DNA from: Enterobacter cancerogenus | Lineage (GTDB): Bacteria > Pseudomonadota > Gammaproteobacteria > Enterobacterales > Enterobacteriaceae | Length of the DNA stretch: 64,000 bases | Assembly: GCA_000773965.1 (NCBI GenBank) | Contig: JRUP01000001.1 | Location: forward strand, 1-64,000 | Direction of reading: 5' to 3' | Shown: positions 10,283-20,731 of the stretch, piece by piece | Layout of the letters: every line of letters begins with the position of its first letter | How positions within the stretch are numbered: the stretch's first letter is position 1 | Position numbers and translations under genes: made by a program | The notes under the pieces: model-generated | Told to the model about the DNA's origin: nothing | The model's input: only the letters and a program-made list of their open reading frames with translations | Databases searched by the model: none

Positions 10283-11461
10283 ATGACAAACCGTAATCGC
10301 ATTGGCCTTACCTGGATCAGCTTTTTCTCCTACGCGCTCACCGGCGCGCTGGTGATCGTTACCGGTATGGTACTGGATAATATTGCCCAGTATTTCCAGT
10401 TGCCCATCTCAGAAATGAGCAACACCTTCACCTTCCTGAATGCCGGTATCCTGGTCGCGGTATTCCTTAACGCCTGGCTGATGGTGATTGTGCCGCTGAA
10501 ACGCCAGCTGATCTTTGGCTTTGTGCTGATGATCCTCGCGGTGGCAGGCCTGATGACCAGCCATAATCTCAGCGTCTTCTCGCTGTGCATGTTTGTGCTC
10601 GGTGTGGTCAGCGGTATCACCATGTCGATCGGTACCTTCCTGATTACCCATCTGTACGATGGTCGCCAGCGTGGTTCGCGCCTGCTGTTTACCGACTCGT
10701 TCTTCAGCATGGCCGGTACCATTTTCCCGATCATCGCTGGTGTGTTACTGGCTCGCATGCTGCCGTGGTATTGGGTATACGCCTGCATCGGTGTGATTTA
10801 TATCGCGATCTTCGTCCTGACGCTGATGGTGGAATTCCCGGAGTTGAAAAGCGAAGCAGCCGTACAAGGCGGCGAGAAAGAGAAATGGGGCATCGGCGTG
10901 CTGTTCCTGTCGATCGCGGCGCTGTGCTACATCCTCGGTCAGCTGGGCTTTATCTCCTGGGTGCCAGAGTATGCAACCAAATCGATGGGTATGGATATTT
11001 CGGCAGCCGGTCAATTGGTGGGTAACTTCTGGACCGCGTACATGGTCGGCATGTGGGTGTTCAGCTTCCTGCTGCGCTTCTTCGATCTGCAGCGCATCCT
11101 GATGGTATTGGCGGCTCTGGCGACCGGGTTAATGTACTGGTTTGTCACCACCAGTGACGCCAGCATGCTGCACTGGATCATCATGATTCTCGGCTTCAGC
11201 TCCAGCGCCATTTACACCACCATCATCACGCTGGGCTCGCTGCAAACCAAAGTCTCTTCGCCGAAGCTGGTGAACTTTATCCTCACCTGCGGCACCGTCG
11301 GCACCATGCTGACCTTCGTGGTCACCGGCCCGATTGTGGCGAAAGGCGGCGCACATGCAGCGCTCTCTACCGCCAATGGCTTGTATGCCGTGGTGTTTGT
11401 AATGTGTGTGCTGCTCGGCTTTGTGACGAAACATCGCCAGCACGGCCATGTGACGCACTAA
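10283..11461 (+). CDS. tsgA: TsgA, major-facilitator-superfamily transporter
   Basis: A 392-residue inner-membrane MFS protein with about twelve hydrophobic segments, matching E. coli TsgA in length and sequence ([21 protein letters not shown] at the start). The substrate is unknown. The frame remains open about 400 bases upstream, across the divergent promoter and into ppiA, but only the ATG at 10283 gives the conserved N-terminus. It shares a bidirectional terminator with the convergent codA gene. Confidence 0.9.
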   Translation: MTNRNRIGLTWISFFSYALTGALVIVTGMVLDNIAQYFQLPISEMSNTFTFLNAGILVAVFLNAWLMVIVPLKRQLIFGFVLMILAVAGLMTSHNLSVFSLCMFVLGVVSGITMSIGTFLITHLYDGRQRGSRLLFTDSFFSMAGTIFPIIAGVLLARMLPWYWVYACIGVIYIAIFVLTLMVEFPELKSEAAVQGGEKEKWGIGVLFLSIAALCYILGQLGFISWVPEYATKSMGMDISAAGQLVGNFWTAYMVGMWVFSFLLRFFDLQRILMVLAALATGLMYWFVTTSDASMLHWIIMILGFSSSAIYTTIITLGSLQTKVSSPKLVNFILTCGTVGTMLTFVVTGPIVAKGGAHAALSTANGLYAVVFVMCVLLGFVTKHRQHGHVTH

Positions 11462-11516
11462 ACAGTGACATGCAGGGGCGCACCGAACGTTCGCCTCTGT
11501 TGCCAGGTGCAGTATC

Positions 11517-11547
11517 AAAAGAGTGCGCAGAGATGCGCACTCTTTTT
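11517..11547. terminator. Bidirectional terminator between tsgA and codA
   Basis: AAAAGAGTGCGCA and TGCGCACTCTTTT pair around a GAGA loop, with T runs in both directions. It serves the two convergent genes. Confidence 0.9.
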
Positions 11548-11556
11548 ATGCAGCGA

Positions 11557-12840
11557 TTATCGCCGGAACGTTACGGCTTCCGTCTCACCTAAATAGATTT
11601 CACTGCTCGCGGGCTGCGTTGCCGCCACCACGCTTCCCTGACGTATTGAATAGCGCACAGGCACTTGTCTGCGCACCGCATCAAAGCCACTCTCAGCCGG
11701 CAGAATAATCAGACTGGCATAGTCACCTACCGCCAGACCGTAATCCTTCAATTGCATCGTCTTCGCGCTGTTAGTGGTGATCAGGCTCAGGCCATTGTCG
11801 ATCTGCTCGTAGCCCATCAACTGACAGACATGTAATCCCATGTGCAGCACCTGCAGCATGCTGGCGGTGCCGAGCGGATACCAGGGATCAAACACATCAT
11901 CATGGCCAAAGCAGACGTTAATATCGGCTTCCAGCAACTCTTTCACCCGCGTAATACCACGGCGTTTGGGATAGCTGTCAAAACGCCCCTGCAGGTGAAT
12001 GTTCACCAGCGGATTAGCGACAAAGTTAATCTTCGACAGCTTTAGCAGACGGAATAAGCGCGAGGTATAGGCGTTGTTGTAGGAGTGCATCGCCGTGGTG
12101 TGGCTGGCAGTCACACGTTCGCCGTTGCCATCACGATGGGCCAGTGCCGCCACGGTTTCGACAAAGCGCGACTGCTCATCATCGATCTCATCACAGTGCA
12201 CATCCACCATGCGGTCATAACGGTTAGCGAGCGCAAAGGTTTTGTGCAGCGATTCCACGCCGTACTCACGGGTGAACTCGAAATGTGGGATGGCACCGAC
12301 CACATCAGCACCGAGGCGCAGCGCCTCTTCCAGCAGGGTTTCGCCGTTGGGATAGGAGAGAATCCCCTCCTGCGGAAACGCCACGATTTGGATATCGATC
12401 CATGGCGCCATTTCCGCTTTCACTTCCAGCATGGCTTTCAGCGCGGTGAGAGTAGGATCGGAAACATCAACATGGGTACGCACATGCTGAATACCGTTGG
12501 CAATTTGCCACTTCAGCGTCTGCTGTGCGCGCTGTTTGACATCGTCATGGCTAAGCAGCGCCTTGCGCTCCGCCCAGCGCTCAATACCTTCAAACAGGGT
12601 GCCGGACTGATTCCAGGCAGGCTGCCCGGCGGTTTGCGTGGTGTCGAGATGGATATGCGGTTCGATAAATGGGGCACTTGCCAGCCCTCCTTCGGCATCC
12701 AGCGCATCATCCTGCTGCGTGGTTTGCGGTGGCTGGGGGCGTAATGCCGTTATTTTGCCGCCGTTGATTTCCATCTGCCACAGACCCTGCTGGCGCGCCA
12801 GACGCAGGTTGTTGATCCACTTTAGTGTGCGATTCGCCAT
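11557..12840 (-). CDS. codA: Cytosine deaminase
   Basis: A 427-residue amidohydrolase matching E. coli CodA in length and sequence. It converts cytosine to uracil and ammonia in pyrimidine salvage. Metal-binding HxH is in EPHIHLDT near residue 60, further histidines are in DVHCDEIDD, and the catalytic aspartate is in [11 protein letters not shown] near residue 313. No codB permease gene is next to it, unlike the E. coli codBA operon. Its place between tsgA and nirB also differs from E. coli. A GGAGG ribosome site precedes the ATG. Confidence 0.93.
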   Translation of the reverse strand: MANRTLKWINNLRLARQQGLWQMEINGGKITALRPQPPQTTQQDDALDAEGGLASAPFIEPHIHLDTTQTAGQPAWNQSGTLFEGIERWAERKALLSHDDVKQRAQQTLKWQIANGIQHVRTHVDVSDPTLTALKAMLEVKAEMAPWIDIQIVAFPQEGILSYPNGETLLEEALRLGADVVGAIPHFEFTREYGVESLHKTFALANRYDRMVDVHCDEIDDEQSRFVETVAALAHRDGNGERVTASHTTAMHSYNNAYTSRLFRLLKLSKINFVANPLVNIHLQGRFDSYPKRRGITRVKELLEADINVCFGHDDVFDPWYPLGTASMLQVLHMGLHVCQLMGYEQIDNGLSLITTNSAKTMQLKDYGLAVGDYASLIILPAESGFDAVRRQVPVRYSIRQGSVVAATQPASSEIYLGETEAVTFRR

Positions 12841-13036
12841 GCCTTCCTCCCGTTTTAAGCCACAGGTTAAGCTAGCATGAAAATCTTTCTGTCTGTGCCA
12901 TAGGTTTTTAGTCTGCCAAAATGACCATGCAAAAAAGTCCTCAGCTCAGTTTGTAGCAGCGACACTGATGGCAACCGATGCTGCACAATATCCAATCAAA
13001 TAAGCCACTTATCATTTTCGTTCAAAATCAATTACA

Positions 13037-13052
13037 TACCTCTAAATAGGTA
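13037..13052 (+). promoter_or_regulatory. NarL/NarP 7-2-7 site of the nirB promoter
   Basis: TACCTCT-AA-ATAGGTA matches the inverted heptamer consensus TACYYMT-N2-AKRRGTA at every position. Its centre is 28 bp upstream of the FNR-site centre, the spacing known for E. coli nirB (-69.5 and -41.5). Confidence 0.88.
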
Positions 13053-13065
13053 TATGGCCGTGCGC

Positions 13066-13079
13066 TTGATGTGCATCAA
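13066..13079 (+). promoter_or_regulatory. FNR site of the nirB promoter
   Basis: TTGATGTGCATCAA is a perfect TTGAT-N4-ATCAA FNR box. If it sits at -41.5, the start of transcription is near 13114 and TATCGT at 13101-13106 is in the right place for the -10 element. The leader before nirB would then be about 24 bases. Confidence 0.92.
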
Positions 13080-13137
13080 TAAGCGCCTGATATTGCGCGC
13101 TATCGTAAGCGCAGATACCGCAATTTTTGAGGCAAGC

Positions 13138-15678
13138 ATGAGCAAGCACAGTGTCGTGATTATTGGCAACGGCATGGTCGGCCACCGCTTTATAGAAGAA
13201 CTGATCGACAAAGCCGAACCCGGCCAATTTGCCATTACCGTCTTTTGTGAAGAACCGCGCGTCGCCTATGACCGCGTCCACCTTTCCGCCTACTTCTCCC
13301 ATCACACCGCTGAAGAGCTGTCACTGGTTCGCCCCGGCTATTACGAAAAACATCAGGTCAACCTGCTGATCGGTGAGCGGGCGATTACCATCAACCGCGA
13401 TGAAAAACTGATTCACTCCAATACCGGTCGCGCGGTGCATTACGACACGCTGATTTTTGCCACCGGCTCTTATCCGTGGATACCGCCGATAAGAGGCGCC
13501 GAAGGCAGTGACTGCTTTGTCTATCGCACCATCGAAGATCTCAACGCCATAGAAGCCTGTGCCCGCCGCAGCCAACGCGGTGCCGTGATTGGCGGCGGTC
13601 TGCTAGGTCTCGAAGCGGCAGGCGCACTGAAAAACCTCGGCATCGAAACCCATGTCATTGAGTTCGCGCCCGGATTAATGGCGGAACAGCTGGATGCGCA
13701 AGGTGGCGAGCAACTGCGTCGTAAGATCGAACAAATGGGTGTGCGTGTACACACCAGCAAAAATACCCAGCAAATTGTGCACCACGCAAAAGGCGGTAAG
13801 ACGCTGGAATTCGCCGATGGCAGCGCGTTGGATGTCGATTTCATCGTGTTCTCCACTGGCATTCGTCCGCAAGACAAGCTGGCAAAACAGTGTGGGTTGG
13901 AAATCGGCCAGCGTGGCGGCATCGCCATCAATGACCGCTGCCAGACGCGCGATCCGGCGATTTATGCCGTCGGCGAATGCGCAGCCTGGCAGAACCGGCT
14001 GTTCGGCTTAGTCGCGCCGGGCTACAAAATGGCACAGGTCGCCAGCGATGCGTTGCTGGGACGCGACAGTACCTTTTCCGGTGCCGATATGAGCGCCAAA
14101 CTTAAGTTGCTGGGCGTGGATGTCGGTGGCATTGGCGATGCACATGGCCGCACGCCGGGCGCGCGCAGCTACATGTGGCTCGACGAACAGAAACACATTT
14201 ACAAACGCCTGATCGTCAGTGAAGACAATCGCACGCTGCTCGGCGCGGTATTGGTCGGTGACACCAGCGATTACGGCAATCTGCTACAGCTGGCGCTGAA
14301 TAACATCGCACTGCCCGACAATCCCGAAGGTTTGATTCTGCCCGCGGGCAGCAGCGAGAAGCCGGTATTGGGAGTCGATTCCCTGCCGGATAGCGCGCAG
14401 ATCTGCTCCTGTTTCGATGTCAGCAAAGGCGATATCGTCAACGCGGTGCAAGGCGGTTGCCACACCGTGGCGATGCTGAAAAGCGAAACCCGTGCCGGCA
14501 CCGGCTGCGGTGGCTGCATTCCGCTGATCACTCAGGTGCTTAATGCTGAATTGAGCCGCCAGGGCATCGAAGTCAACAATCACCTGTGCGAGCACTTCCC
14601 CTATTCACGCCAGGAGTTGTATCACCTGATTCGTGTCGAAGAGATCACTTCCTTCGATGCCTTACTGGCGAAATACGGTCAGGGTTATGGCTGTGAAGTG
14701 TGTAAACCCACCGTGGGTTCGCTGCTGGCCTCGTGCTGGAACGATTATGTGCTCAAGCCACAGCTCGCGCCGCTACAAGACAGCAACGATCTGTTCCTCG
14801 GCAATATTCAGAAAGATGGGACCTACTCGGTGATCCCACGCTCGCCCGGAGGCGAAATCACGCCAGAAGGGTTGATGACGATCGGTGCGGTGGCGCGCCA
14901 ATACAACCTTTACACCAAGATCACTGGCTCGCAGCGTATCGGCCTGTTCGGTGCTCAGCGCGACGATCTGCCCGCCATCTGGTCGCAGCTGATTGATGCC
15001 GGATTTGAGACCGGACAGGCGTATGCCAAAGCGTTGCGCATGGCAAAAACCTGCGTGGGCAGCACCTGGTGTCGCTATGGCGTCGGCGATAGCCTCGGTT
15101 TCGGTATCGAGCTCGAGAACCGCTACAAAGGCATTCGTACACCGCACAAAATGAAGTTTGGCGTCTCGGGCTGCACGCGCGAATGTGCGGAGGCGCAGGG
15201 CAAAGATGTCGGCATCATCGCGACGGAAAAAGGCTGGAATCTGTACGTATGCGGCAACGGCGGCATGAAGCCACGTCACGCCGATCTGCTGGCCGCGGAC
15301 CTGGATCGCGATACCCTGCTGACTTATCTTGACCGCTTTATGATGTTCTATATTCGCACCGGTGACCGCCTGCAACGCACCTCGCTGTGGCTGGAAAGCA
15401 TGGAGGGCGGTATCGACTATCTGCGCAGCGTGATTATCGATGACAAACTCAGCCTGAATACGCAACTGGAAGCTGAACTGGCGCGACTGCGGGCTGAAGT
15501 CGAGTGTGAATGGGCTGCGACGGTGAACGATCCCCGGCAGCACATCCACTTCAGCACCTTCATCAACAGCGATCAGCGCGATCCGCTGGTGCAGCACGTC
15601 GCTCAGCGCGATCAGCACCGTCCGGCAAGCCCTGCCGAGCGTATTGCCATCACCCAGATTGAGGAGATCGACGCATGA
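13138..15678 (+). CDS. nirB: NADH-dependent nitrite reductase, large subunit
   Basis: An 846-residue cytoplasmic enzyme reducing nitrite to ammonium with NADH. Domain order: FAD/NADH oxidoreductase (VVIIGNGMVG near residue 5, GGGLLGLEAAG near residue 150), a BFD-type [2Fe-2S] domain (CSCFDVSKG...GTGCGGCIP near residues 422-460), and a C-terminal siroheme/[4Fe-4S] reductase with cysteines in CVGSTWC and CTREC near residues 640-685. The ATG at 13138 is chosen to match the E. coli start MSKHSVVIIG. The frame opens earlier but runs into the promoter. It overlaps nirD by 4 bp. Confidence 0.97.
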   Translation: MSKHSVVIIGNGMVGHRFIEELIDKAEPGQFAITVFCEEPRVAYDRVHLSAYFSHHTAEELSLVRPGYYEKHQVNLLIGERAITINRDEKLIHSNTGRAVHYDTLIFATGSYPWIPPIRGAEGSDCFVYRTIEDLNAIEACARRSQRGAVIGGGLLGLEAAGALKNLGIETHVIEFAPGLMAEQLDAQGGEQLRRKIEQMGVRVHTSKNTQQIVHHAKGGKTLEFADGSALDVDFIVFSTGIRPQDKLAKQCGLEIGQRGGIAINDRCQTRDPAIYAVGECAAWQNRLFGLVAPGYKMAQVASDALLGRDSTFSGADMSAKLKLLGVDVGGIGDAHGRTPGARSYMWLDEQKHIYKRLIVSEDNRTLLGAVLVGDTSDYGNLLQLALNNIALPDNPEGLILPAGSSEKPVLGVDSLPDSAQICSCFDVSKGDIVNAVQGGCHTVAMLKSETRAGTGCGGCIPLITQVLNAELSRQGIEVNNHLCEHFPYSRQELYHLIRVEEITSFDALLAKYGQGYGCEVCKPTVGSLLASCWNDYVLKPQLAPLQDSNDLFLGNIQKDGTYSVIPRSPGGEITPEGLMTIGAVARQYNLYTKITGSQRIGLFGAQRDDLPAIWSQLIDAGFETGQAYAKALRMAKTCVGSTWCRYGVGDSLGFGIELENRYKGIRTPHKMKFGVSGCTRECAEAQGKDVGIIATEKGWNLYVCGNGGMKPRHADLLAADLDRDTLLTYLDRFMMFYIRTGDRLQRTSLWLESMEGGIDYLRSVIIDDKLSLNTQLEAELARLRAEVECEWAATVNDPRQHIHFSTFINSDQRDPLVQHVAQRDQHRPASPAERIAITQIEEIDA

Positions 15679-16001
15679 GCCAGTGGCATTCCGTGTGTGA
15701 ACTCGAACAAATCCTGCCTGCCACCGGCGTCTGCGCGTTGGTAAAAGGCCAGCAGATTGCCATCTTTCGTCCGCACGATGATGAGCAACTCTATGCACTG
15801 AGTAACATCGATCCCTTCTCCGCCGCCAGCGTGCTGTCACGGGGTTTGATTGCCGAACATCAGCACACGCTGTGGGTCGCCAGCCCACTGAAAAAACAGC
15901 GCTTCCGTTTAAGCGACGGCGTCTGCCTGGAAGATGCCACCCATTCCGTGGCGAGCTATCCGGTGCGCGTTACTGCGGGCCAGGTCGAAGTGTGCGCCTG
16001 A
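15675..16001 (+). CDS. nirD: Nitrite reductase, small subunit
   Basis: A 108-residue Rieske-fold partner of NirB. The cysteine/histidine cluster ligands of true Rieske proteins are absent, as in E. coli NirD. ATGA overlap with nirB implies coupled translation. nirC follows 30 bases downstream. Confidence 0.95.
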   Translation: MSQWHSVCELEQILPATGVCALVKGQQIAIFRPHDDEQLYALSNIDPFSAASVLSRGLIAEHQHTLWVASPLKKQRFRLSDGVCLEDATHSVASYPVRVTAGQVEVCA

Positions 16002-16031
16002 CAGAATTCTTTTACTTTATGAGACGTCACT

Positions 16032-16835
16032 ATGTTTACTGACACCCTGAATACCTGCGCCGCCAACGCGGCGCGCATTGTGCGTACGGCGCAGCACAGC
16101 CCGCTGGCCTTCTGGATCAGCTCGGCGATGGCAGGCGCTTACGTCGGCCTCGCTATCATCCTGATTTTTACTCTCGGCAACCTGGCCGATCCTGCGTGGC
16201 GGCCGCTGATCATGGGCGCCACCTTTGGTATCGCTCTGACGCTGGTGATCATTGCCGGGTCGGAGCTGTTTACCGGCCATACGATGTTCCTCACCGTGGG
16301 CGTCAAAGCCGGAACCATCAGCCAGGGCCAGATGTGGTGCGTACTGCCGCAAACCTGGCTGGGTAATCTGATTGGCTCGGTGTTTGTCGCCCTGCTCTAC
16401 TACTACGCAGCCGGTGCGATGCTGCCCAATGCAGGCGCACTGATTCACAGTGCCGCGCTGGCAAAAACCACGCAGCCCGCCATGGCGCTGTTCTTCAAGG
16501 GTGCGCTGTGCAACTGGCTGGTGTGTCTGGCGATCTGGATGGCAGTGCGCACCGAAGGCACGGCAAAATTCATTGCCATCTGGTGGTGCCTGCTGGCGTT
16601 CATCGCCTCCGGCTATGAACACTCTGTCGCGAATATGACGGTCTTTGCACTGTCGTGGTTTGGTCAGCATAATGCCGACCTGACCTTGAGCGGCATCGGT
16701 CATAACCTGCTGTGGGTGACGCTGGGTAACATGTTCTCTGGCATGGTATTGATGGGCCTTGGATACTGGTACGCCACGCCACAGGCTCAGCGGCCGCAAG
16801 TGGCGCCACAAGCCACTGCGCTCAAATCGGTTTAA
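16032..16835 (+). CDS. nirC: Nitrite channel NirC (formate/nitrite transporter family)
   Basis: A 267-residue FNT-family pentameric channel with six hydrophobic segments. It moves nitrite across the inner membrane for NirBD. The segments AGSELFTGHTMFL and GALCNWLVCLAIW are FNT signatures, and the conserved histidine lies in the EHSVANMTVF stretch near residue 197. It ends just before a terminator that separates it from cysG. Confidence 0.95.
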   Translation: MFTDTLNTCAANAARIVRTAQHSPLAFWISSAMAGAYVGLAIILIFTLGNLADPAWRPLIMGATFGIALTLVIIAGSELFTGHTMFLTVGVKAGTISQGQMWCVLPQTWLGNLIGSVFVALLYYYAAGAMLPNAGALIHSAALAKTTQPAMALFFKGALCNWLVCLAIWMAVRTEGTAKFIAIWWCLLAFIASGYEHSVANMTVFALSWFGQHNADLTLSGIGHNLLWVTLGNMFSGMVLMGLGYWYATPQAQRPQVAPQATALKSV

Positions 16836-16842
16836 CGTTTCT

Positions 16843-16867
16843 AAGCCCGCACATTGCGGGCTTTTTT
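16843..16867 (+). terminator. Terminator between nirC and cysG
   Basis: AAGCCCGC and GCGGGCTT pair around an ACATT loop and run into TTTTTT. cysG begins only 11 bases later, so read-through from the nir promoter must be partial or cysG must use another promoter. Confidence 0.82.
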
Positions 16868-16878
16868 GAGGATGAGCG

Positions 16879-18243
16879 ATGGACTATTTTCCGCTGTTTT
16901 GCCGTCTGCGAGGCAAGCGTTGTTTATTGGTCGGCGGCGGCGATGTCGCCGAGCGCAAAGCGCGCCTGCTGCTGGATGCCGGTGCCGATCTGCACGTTGG
17001 CGCAGTGCAATTCTCTCCTGCGTTTCAGCAGTGGGCTGAACAGGGAAAGTTGCACCTATTGCCCGGCACATTTGAAGAGCAGTGGCTGGAGGGCTGCTGG
17101 CTGGTCATTGCCGCCACCGACGATGACGCTGTGAATCAGCAAGTGGGCGATGCCGCCGAAGCACGCCGCATCTTCTGCAATCTGGTGGATGCGCCGCAGG
17201 AAGCCAGCGCTATCATGCCGTCGATTGTCGATCGCTCCCCGCTGATGATTGCGGTGTCCTCCGGTGGCCGCGCTCCGGTGCTGGCACGCCTGATGCGTGA
17301 GAAGCTGGAAGCGATGCTGCCGCAGCATCTGGGCCAACTGGCTTCACTCGCTGGCACACTGCGCAGCCGGGTGAAGAAAACCTTCGCCAGCATGGGACAG
17401 CGCCGGGCATTTTGGGAGCGCTTCTTTGCCAGCGATCGTCTGGCGCAAACGCTGGCGAATGGTGACAAGCCACGCGCCGATCATATCGTTGATACGCTGT
17501 TCGATGCGCCGCTCTCCCAACAGGGTGAAGTAGTGCTGGTGGGCGCGGGTCCAGGCGATGCCGGTTTGTTGACGCTGAAAGGCTTACAATGCATCCAGCA
17601 GGCCGATGTGGTGGTGTATGACCGTCTGGTGTCCGAACCCATTCTCAACCTGGTGCGCCGCGATGCTGAACGCATCTTCGTCGGTAAACAGGCCGGACAT
17701 CACTGCGTGCCTCAGTCGCAAATCAACCAGTTACTGTTAGAGCAGGCTCAGAGCGGCAAGCGCGTGGTACGGCTGAAAGGCGGCGATCCCTTTATTTTCG
17801 GTCGCGGTGGTGAGGAACTAGAGGTACTGGCACAGCACAACATTCCGTTCAGCGTGGTGCCAGGTATTACCGCCGCCTCCGGTTGTGCCGCCTACAGCGG
17901 CATTCCGCTGACGCATCGCGACCATGCGCAGAGCGTGCGCTTTGTCACCGGTCATCTGCAACAACAGGGCGAAATTGAGTGGAGTAAGCTGGCGGCAGAG
18001 CAGCAAACGCTGGTGTTCTATATGGGGCTGAATCAGGCACCCGAGATCCAGCGCCAGCTGTTGCAGCATGGCATGGATGCGGCGATGCCGGTCGCCATCG
18101 TGCAGAACGGCACCACGCCAGAACAACAGGTGGAAACCGCGACGTTAGCCGAACTCAGCACGCTGGCGCAGCAGTTTGCCAGCCCGGCGCTGATTATCGT
18201 CGGGCGCGTGGTCAGCCTGCGCCGCCAGTTACGCTGGTTTTAA
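16879..18243 (+). CDS. cysG: Siroheme synthase (trifunctional)
   Basis: A 454-residue fused enzyme. The N-terminal dehydrogenase/ferrochelatase part has the NAD motif [16 protein letters not shown] near residue 13 and [16 protein letters not shown] near residue 115. The C-terminal uroporphyrinogen-III methyltransferase part starts near residue 217 ([16 protein letters not shown]) with [17 protein letters not shown]. It makes siroheme, the NirB and sulfite reductase cofactor, which explains its place after nirBDC. GAGGATGAG supplies the ribosome site. Confidence 0.96.
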   Translation: MDYFPLFCRLRGKRCLLVGGGDVAERKARLLLDAGADLHVGAVQFSPAFQQWAEQGKLHLLPGTFEEQWLEGCWLVIAATDDDAVNQQVGDAAEARRIFCNLVDAPQEASAIMPSIVDRSPLMIAVSSGGRAPVLARLMREKLEAMLPQHLGQLASLAGTLRSRVKKTFASMGQRRAFWERFFASDRLAQTLANGDKPRADHIVDTLFDAPLSQQGEVVLVGAGPGDAGLLTLKGLQCIQQADVVVYDRLVSEPILNLVRRDAERIFVGKQAGHHCVPQSQINQLLLEQAQSGKRVVRLKGGDPFIFGRGGEELEVLAQHNIPFSVVPGITAASGCAAYSGIPLTHRDHAQSVRFVTGHLQQQGEIEWSKLAAEQQTLVFYMGLNQAPEIQRQLLQHGMDAAMPVAIVQNGTTPEQQVETATLAELSTLAQQFASPALIIVGRVVSLRRQLRWF

Positions 18244-18245
18244 AC

Positions 18246-18279
18246 ATAAAAAAACGGCGAGTCATCACAACTCGCCGTT
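18246..18279 (-). terminator. Terminator of the dam-trpS transcription unit
   Basis: AACGGCGAGT and ACTCGCCGTT form a 10-bp stem around CATCACA. On the minus strand the stem is followed by a T-rich run (complement of ATAAAAA), so it ends the trpS transcript. It lies between the convergent cysG and trpS stops. Confidence 0.85.
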
Positions 18280-18301
18280 CATAGGTTAGGCAGCTAGCTG
18301 A

Positions 18302-19306
18302 TTAAGGCTGAGCCACAAAACCCACCGCTTCATAAACTTTCTTCAGCGTTTCCTGCGCCTGCGCACGGGCCTTGGTTGCGCCATCACGCATCACCTGATT
18401 CAGGAAAGCTTCGTCGTTACGGAAACGATGATAGCGCTCCTGCAGCTCAGTCAGCATACCGGAAACCGCTTCCGCCACTTCGCCTTTCAGGTGGCCATAC
18501 ATCTTGCCTTCGAATTCCTGCTCCAGCTGCGGAATCGACTTACCGGTGACACCAGAAAGAATATCCAGCAGGTTAGAGACACCGGCTTTTTCTTTCACGT
18601 CGTAACGCACCACAGGCGGCTCGGCGGAATCGGTTACCGCGCGCTTGATCTTTTTCACTACCGCTTTGGTGTCTTCCAGCAGGCCAATCACGTTGTTGCG
18701 GTTGTCATCCGACTTCGACATCTTCTTGGTCGGTTCCAGCAGCGACATCACGCGTGCGCCTGATTTCGGAATAAACGGCTCAGGAATTTTGAACACATCG
18801 CCATACAGCGCATTGAAACGGCCGGCGATATCGCGGCTCAGTTCCAGATGCTGCTTCTGATCTTCGCCCACCGGTACCTGGTTGGTCTGATACAGCAGAA
18901 TATCGGCCGCCATCAGAACCGGGTAATCGAACAAACCCGCGGTGATGTTTTCAGAATAACGCGCGGACTTATCCTTAAACTGCGTCATACGGCTTAGCTC
19001 GCCAAAGTAGGCATAGCAGTTCAGTACCCAGCTCAGCTGCGCGTGCTCAGGCACATGCGACTGTACAAAAATGGTACTTTTTGCTGGATCAATACCGCAG
19101 GCAAGGTACAGCGCCAGGGTATCCAGCGTGGCTTTGCGTAGCGCAGCCGGATCCTGACGAACGGTGATGGCGTGCAGATCGACGATGCAGTAAATGCAGT
19201 GGAAATCATCCTGCATCTGCACCCACTGACGCAGCGCACCCATATAGTTGCCAATGGTCAGTTCACCGGAAGGCTGGGCGCCGCTGAAAACGATGGGTTT
19301 GCTCAT
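18302..19306 (-). CDS. trpS: Tryptophanyl-tRNA synthetase
   Basis: A 334-residue class-I synthetase charging tRNA-Trp. The HIGH-like motif is TIGN near residue 17 ([13 protein letters not shown]), and KMSKS is in [10 protein letters not shown] near residue 195. Length equals the E. coli enzyme. It is the last gene of the dam-rpe-gph-trpS run and follows gph with a 15-bp gap. Confidence 0.97.
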   Translation of the reverse strand: MSKPIVFSGAQPSGELTIGNYMGALRQWVQMQDDFHCIYCIVDLHAITVRQDPAALRKATLDTLALYLACGIDPAKSTIFVQSHVPEHAQLSWVLNCYAYFGELSRMTQFKDKSARYSENITAGLFDYPVLMAADILLYQTNQVPVGEDQKQHLELSRDIAGRFNALYGDVFKIPEPFIPKSGARVMSLLEPTKKMSKSDDNRNNVIGLLEDTKAVVKKIKRAVTDSAEPPVVRYDVKEKAGVSNLLDILSGVTGKSIPQLEQEFEGKMYGHLKGEVAEAVSGMLTELQERYHRFRNDEAFLNQVMRDGATKARAQAQETLKKVYEAVGFVAQP

Positions 19307-19321
19307 GTTATATCCTGATAA

Positions 19322-19999
19322 TTACAGCCCGAGAGCGGGCAAAAGTTCGCTAAAAGTATCGAGAGTGAGATCGGGTTGGCTGGCGGCAATCGGCTCGCCA
19401 TAGTTGTAGCCAAACGTCATACCGACATTAGGTACACCCGCAGCCTGAGCTGCGTGAATATCATTACGAGAATCACCAACAAACAGTAATTCCTTTTGCA
19501 GTACGCCAAAGTGACCCAAAACAAGGAAGATCGCTGCCGGATGGGGCTTTTTCACCACCACATCATCACCGCCAATAATCAGCGTGAAGAAATCGGCAAT
19601 GCCCAGCGATTGCAGCAAAGGCGCGACAAACGGCGTCGGCTTGTTGGTGACGATGGCCATCGGCAAGCCTTTGGCGTGCAGCGCCGCCAGCGTCTCTTTC
19701 ACCTGCGGAAACAGCGTGCTGCCCGCTTCCACCGTTTCGGCATAGTACTTATCGAACAACGAGCGCGCGTCGCGCTGCTCCTCGGCGTGCGGTTCACGGC
19801 CTAGTGCCCAGGTCAGCGCGCGTGTCATCATCACATCTGCGCCATTGCCAATCCAGGTGGAGGCCAGCGCAACGCCGGGCGGCGGCAACTGCAAGTCGCC
19901 TAAAGCATGATCAATGGCCTGTGACAGACCCGGGGCGCTATCGACCAACGTACCATCGAGATCAAACGCCAGCGCGCGGATATCAGTGAAATGAGCCAT
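19322..19999 (-). CDS. gph: Phosphoglycolate phosphatase
   Basis: A 225-residue HAD hydrolase dephosphorylating 2-phosphoglycolate. Motif [11 protein letters not shown] is at residues 12-21, motif II is IVTNKP near residue 118, and FVGDSRND near residue 173 supplies the acidic residues. It is about 25 residues shorter than E. coli Gph at the C-terminus, which is ordinary variation. The start overlaps the end of rpe by 17 bp, and GGAGA precedes it. Confidence 0.95.
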   Translation of the reverse strand: MAHFTDIRALAFDLDGTLVDSAPGLSQAIDHALGDLQLPPPGVALASTWIGNGADVMMTRALTWALGREPHAEEQRDARSLFDKYYAETVEAGSTLFPQVKETLAALHAKGLPMAIVTNKPTPFVAPLLQSLGIADFFTLIIGGDDVVVKKPHPAAIFLVLGHFGVLQKELLFVGDSRNDIHAAQAAGVPNVGMTFGYNYGEPIAASQPDLTLDTFSELLPALGL

Positions 20000-20666
20000 T
20001 AACTTTCTCCAGTTCGCCGCGCATTTCGTCGATCACTTTTTTGTAATCGGGGTGACCGAAGATCGCTGAACCGGCCACAAACATATCCGCACCTGCCGCC
20101 GCGATCTGACCGATGTTATCGATCTTCACGCCACCGTCCACTTCCAGACGGATATCGTAACCGCTTTGATCAATAAGACGACGCGCCTGACGCAATTTGT
20201 CCAGCGTGCCCGGAATAAAGGATTGGCCGCCGAAACCAGGGTTTACTGACATCAGCAGAATGATGTCGAGTTTATCCATCACATAGTCGAGGTAATCGAG
20301 TGGCGTGGCTGGATTGAACACCAGGCCCGCTTTACAGCCGTGCTCTTTGATCAGTTGCAGCGTGCGGTCAACATGCTCACTGGCTTCAGGATGGAAGGTA
20401 ATGTAGGTCGCGCCCGCTTTGGCGAACTCTGGGATCAGCGCATCGACCGGTTTGACCATCAGATGCACATCAATCGGTGCCGTAATGCCATAGTCGCGCA
20501 GTGCTTTCAGCACCATTGGCCCCATGGTCAGATTAGGCACATAGTGGTTATCCATCACGTCGAAATGCACCACATCCCCGCCTGCTGCCAGCGCTTTGGC
20601 GGTATCTTCGCCCAGGCGAGCAAAGTCAGCAGCAAGAATTGAAGGGGCCAGCAAAAATTGTTTCAT
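19983..20666 (-). CDS. rpe: Ribulose-phosphate 3-epimerase
   Basis: A 227-residue TIM-barrel enzyme interconverting ribulose-5-phosphate and xylulose-5-phosphate in the pentose phosphate pathway. Metal/catalytic motifs [12 protein letters not shown] near residue 34, DVHLMV near residue 67 and RLEVDGGV near residue 173 are present. Overlap with gph and adjacency to dam match the E. coli operon. Confidence 0.97.
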   Translation of the reverse strand: MKQFLLAPSILAADFARLGEDTAKALAAGGDVVHFDVMDNHYVPNLTMGPMVLKALRDYGITAPIDVHLMVKPVDALIPEFAKAGATYITFHPEASEHVDRTLQLIKEHGCKAGLVFNPATPLDYLDYVMDKLDIILLMSVNPGFGGQSFIPGTLDKLRQARRLIDQSGYDIRLEVDGGVKIDNIGQIAAAGADMFVAGSAIFGHPDYKKVIDEMRGELEKVNGSFH

Positions 20667-20731
20667 CCGATTCTCCCAATTTTGTGCGCCAGCCAGAGCT
20701 GGCGTAATGCGTTGGTCGCGGACGAAACAGG

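Noticed and set aside
14773-15888. A 371-codon open frame antisense to nirB
   Set aside because: It lies opposite a highly conserved gene, has no family resemblance and no ribosome site; long antisense frames are normal in GC-rich genes with biased third positions.
16017-16811. A 264-codon open frame antisense to nirC
   Set aside because: His/Gln/Arg-rich translation typical of a reverse-strand shadow; nirC is certain.
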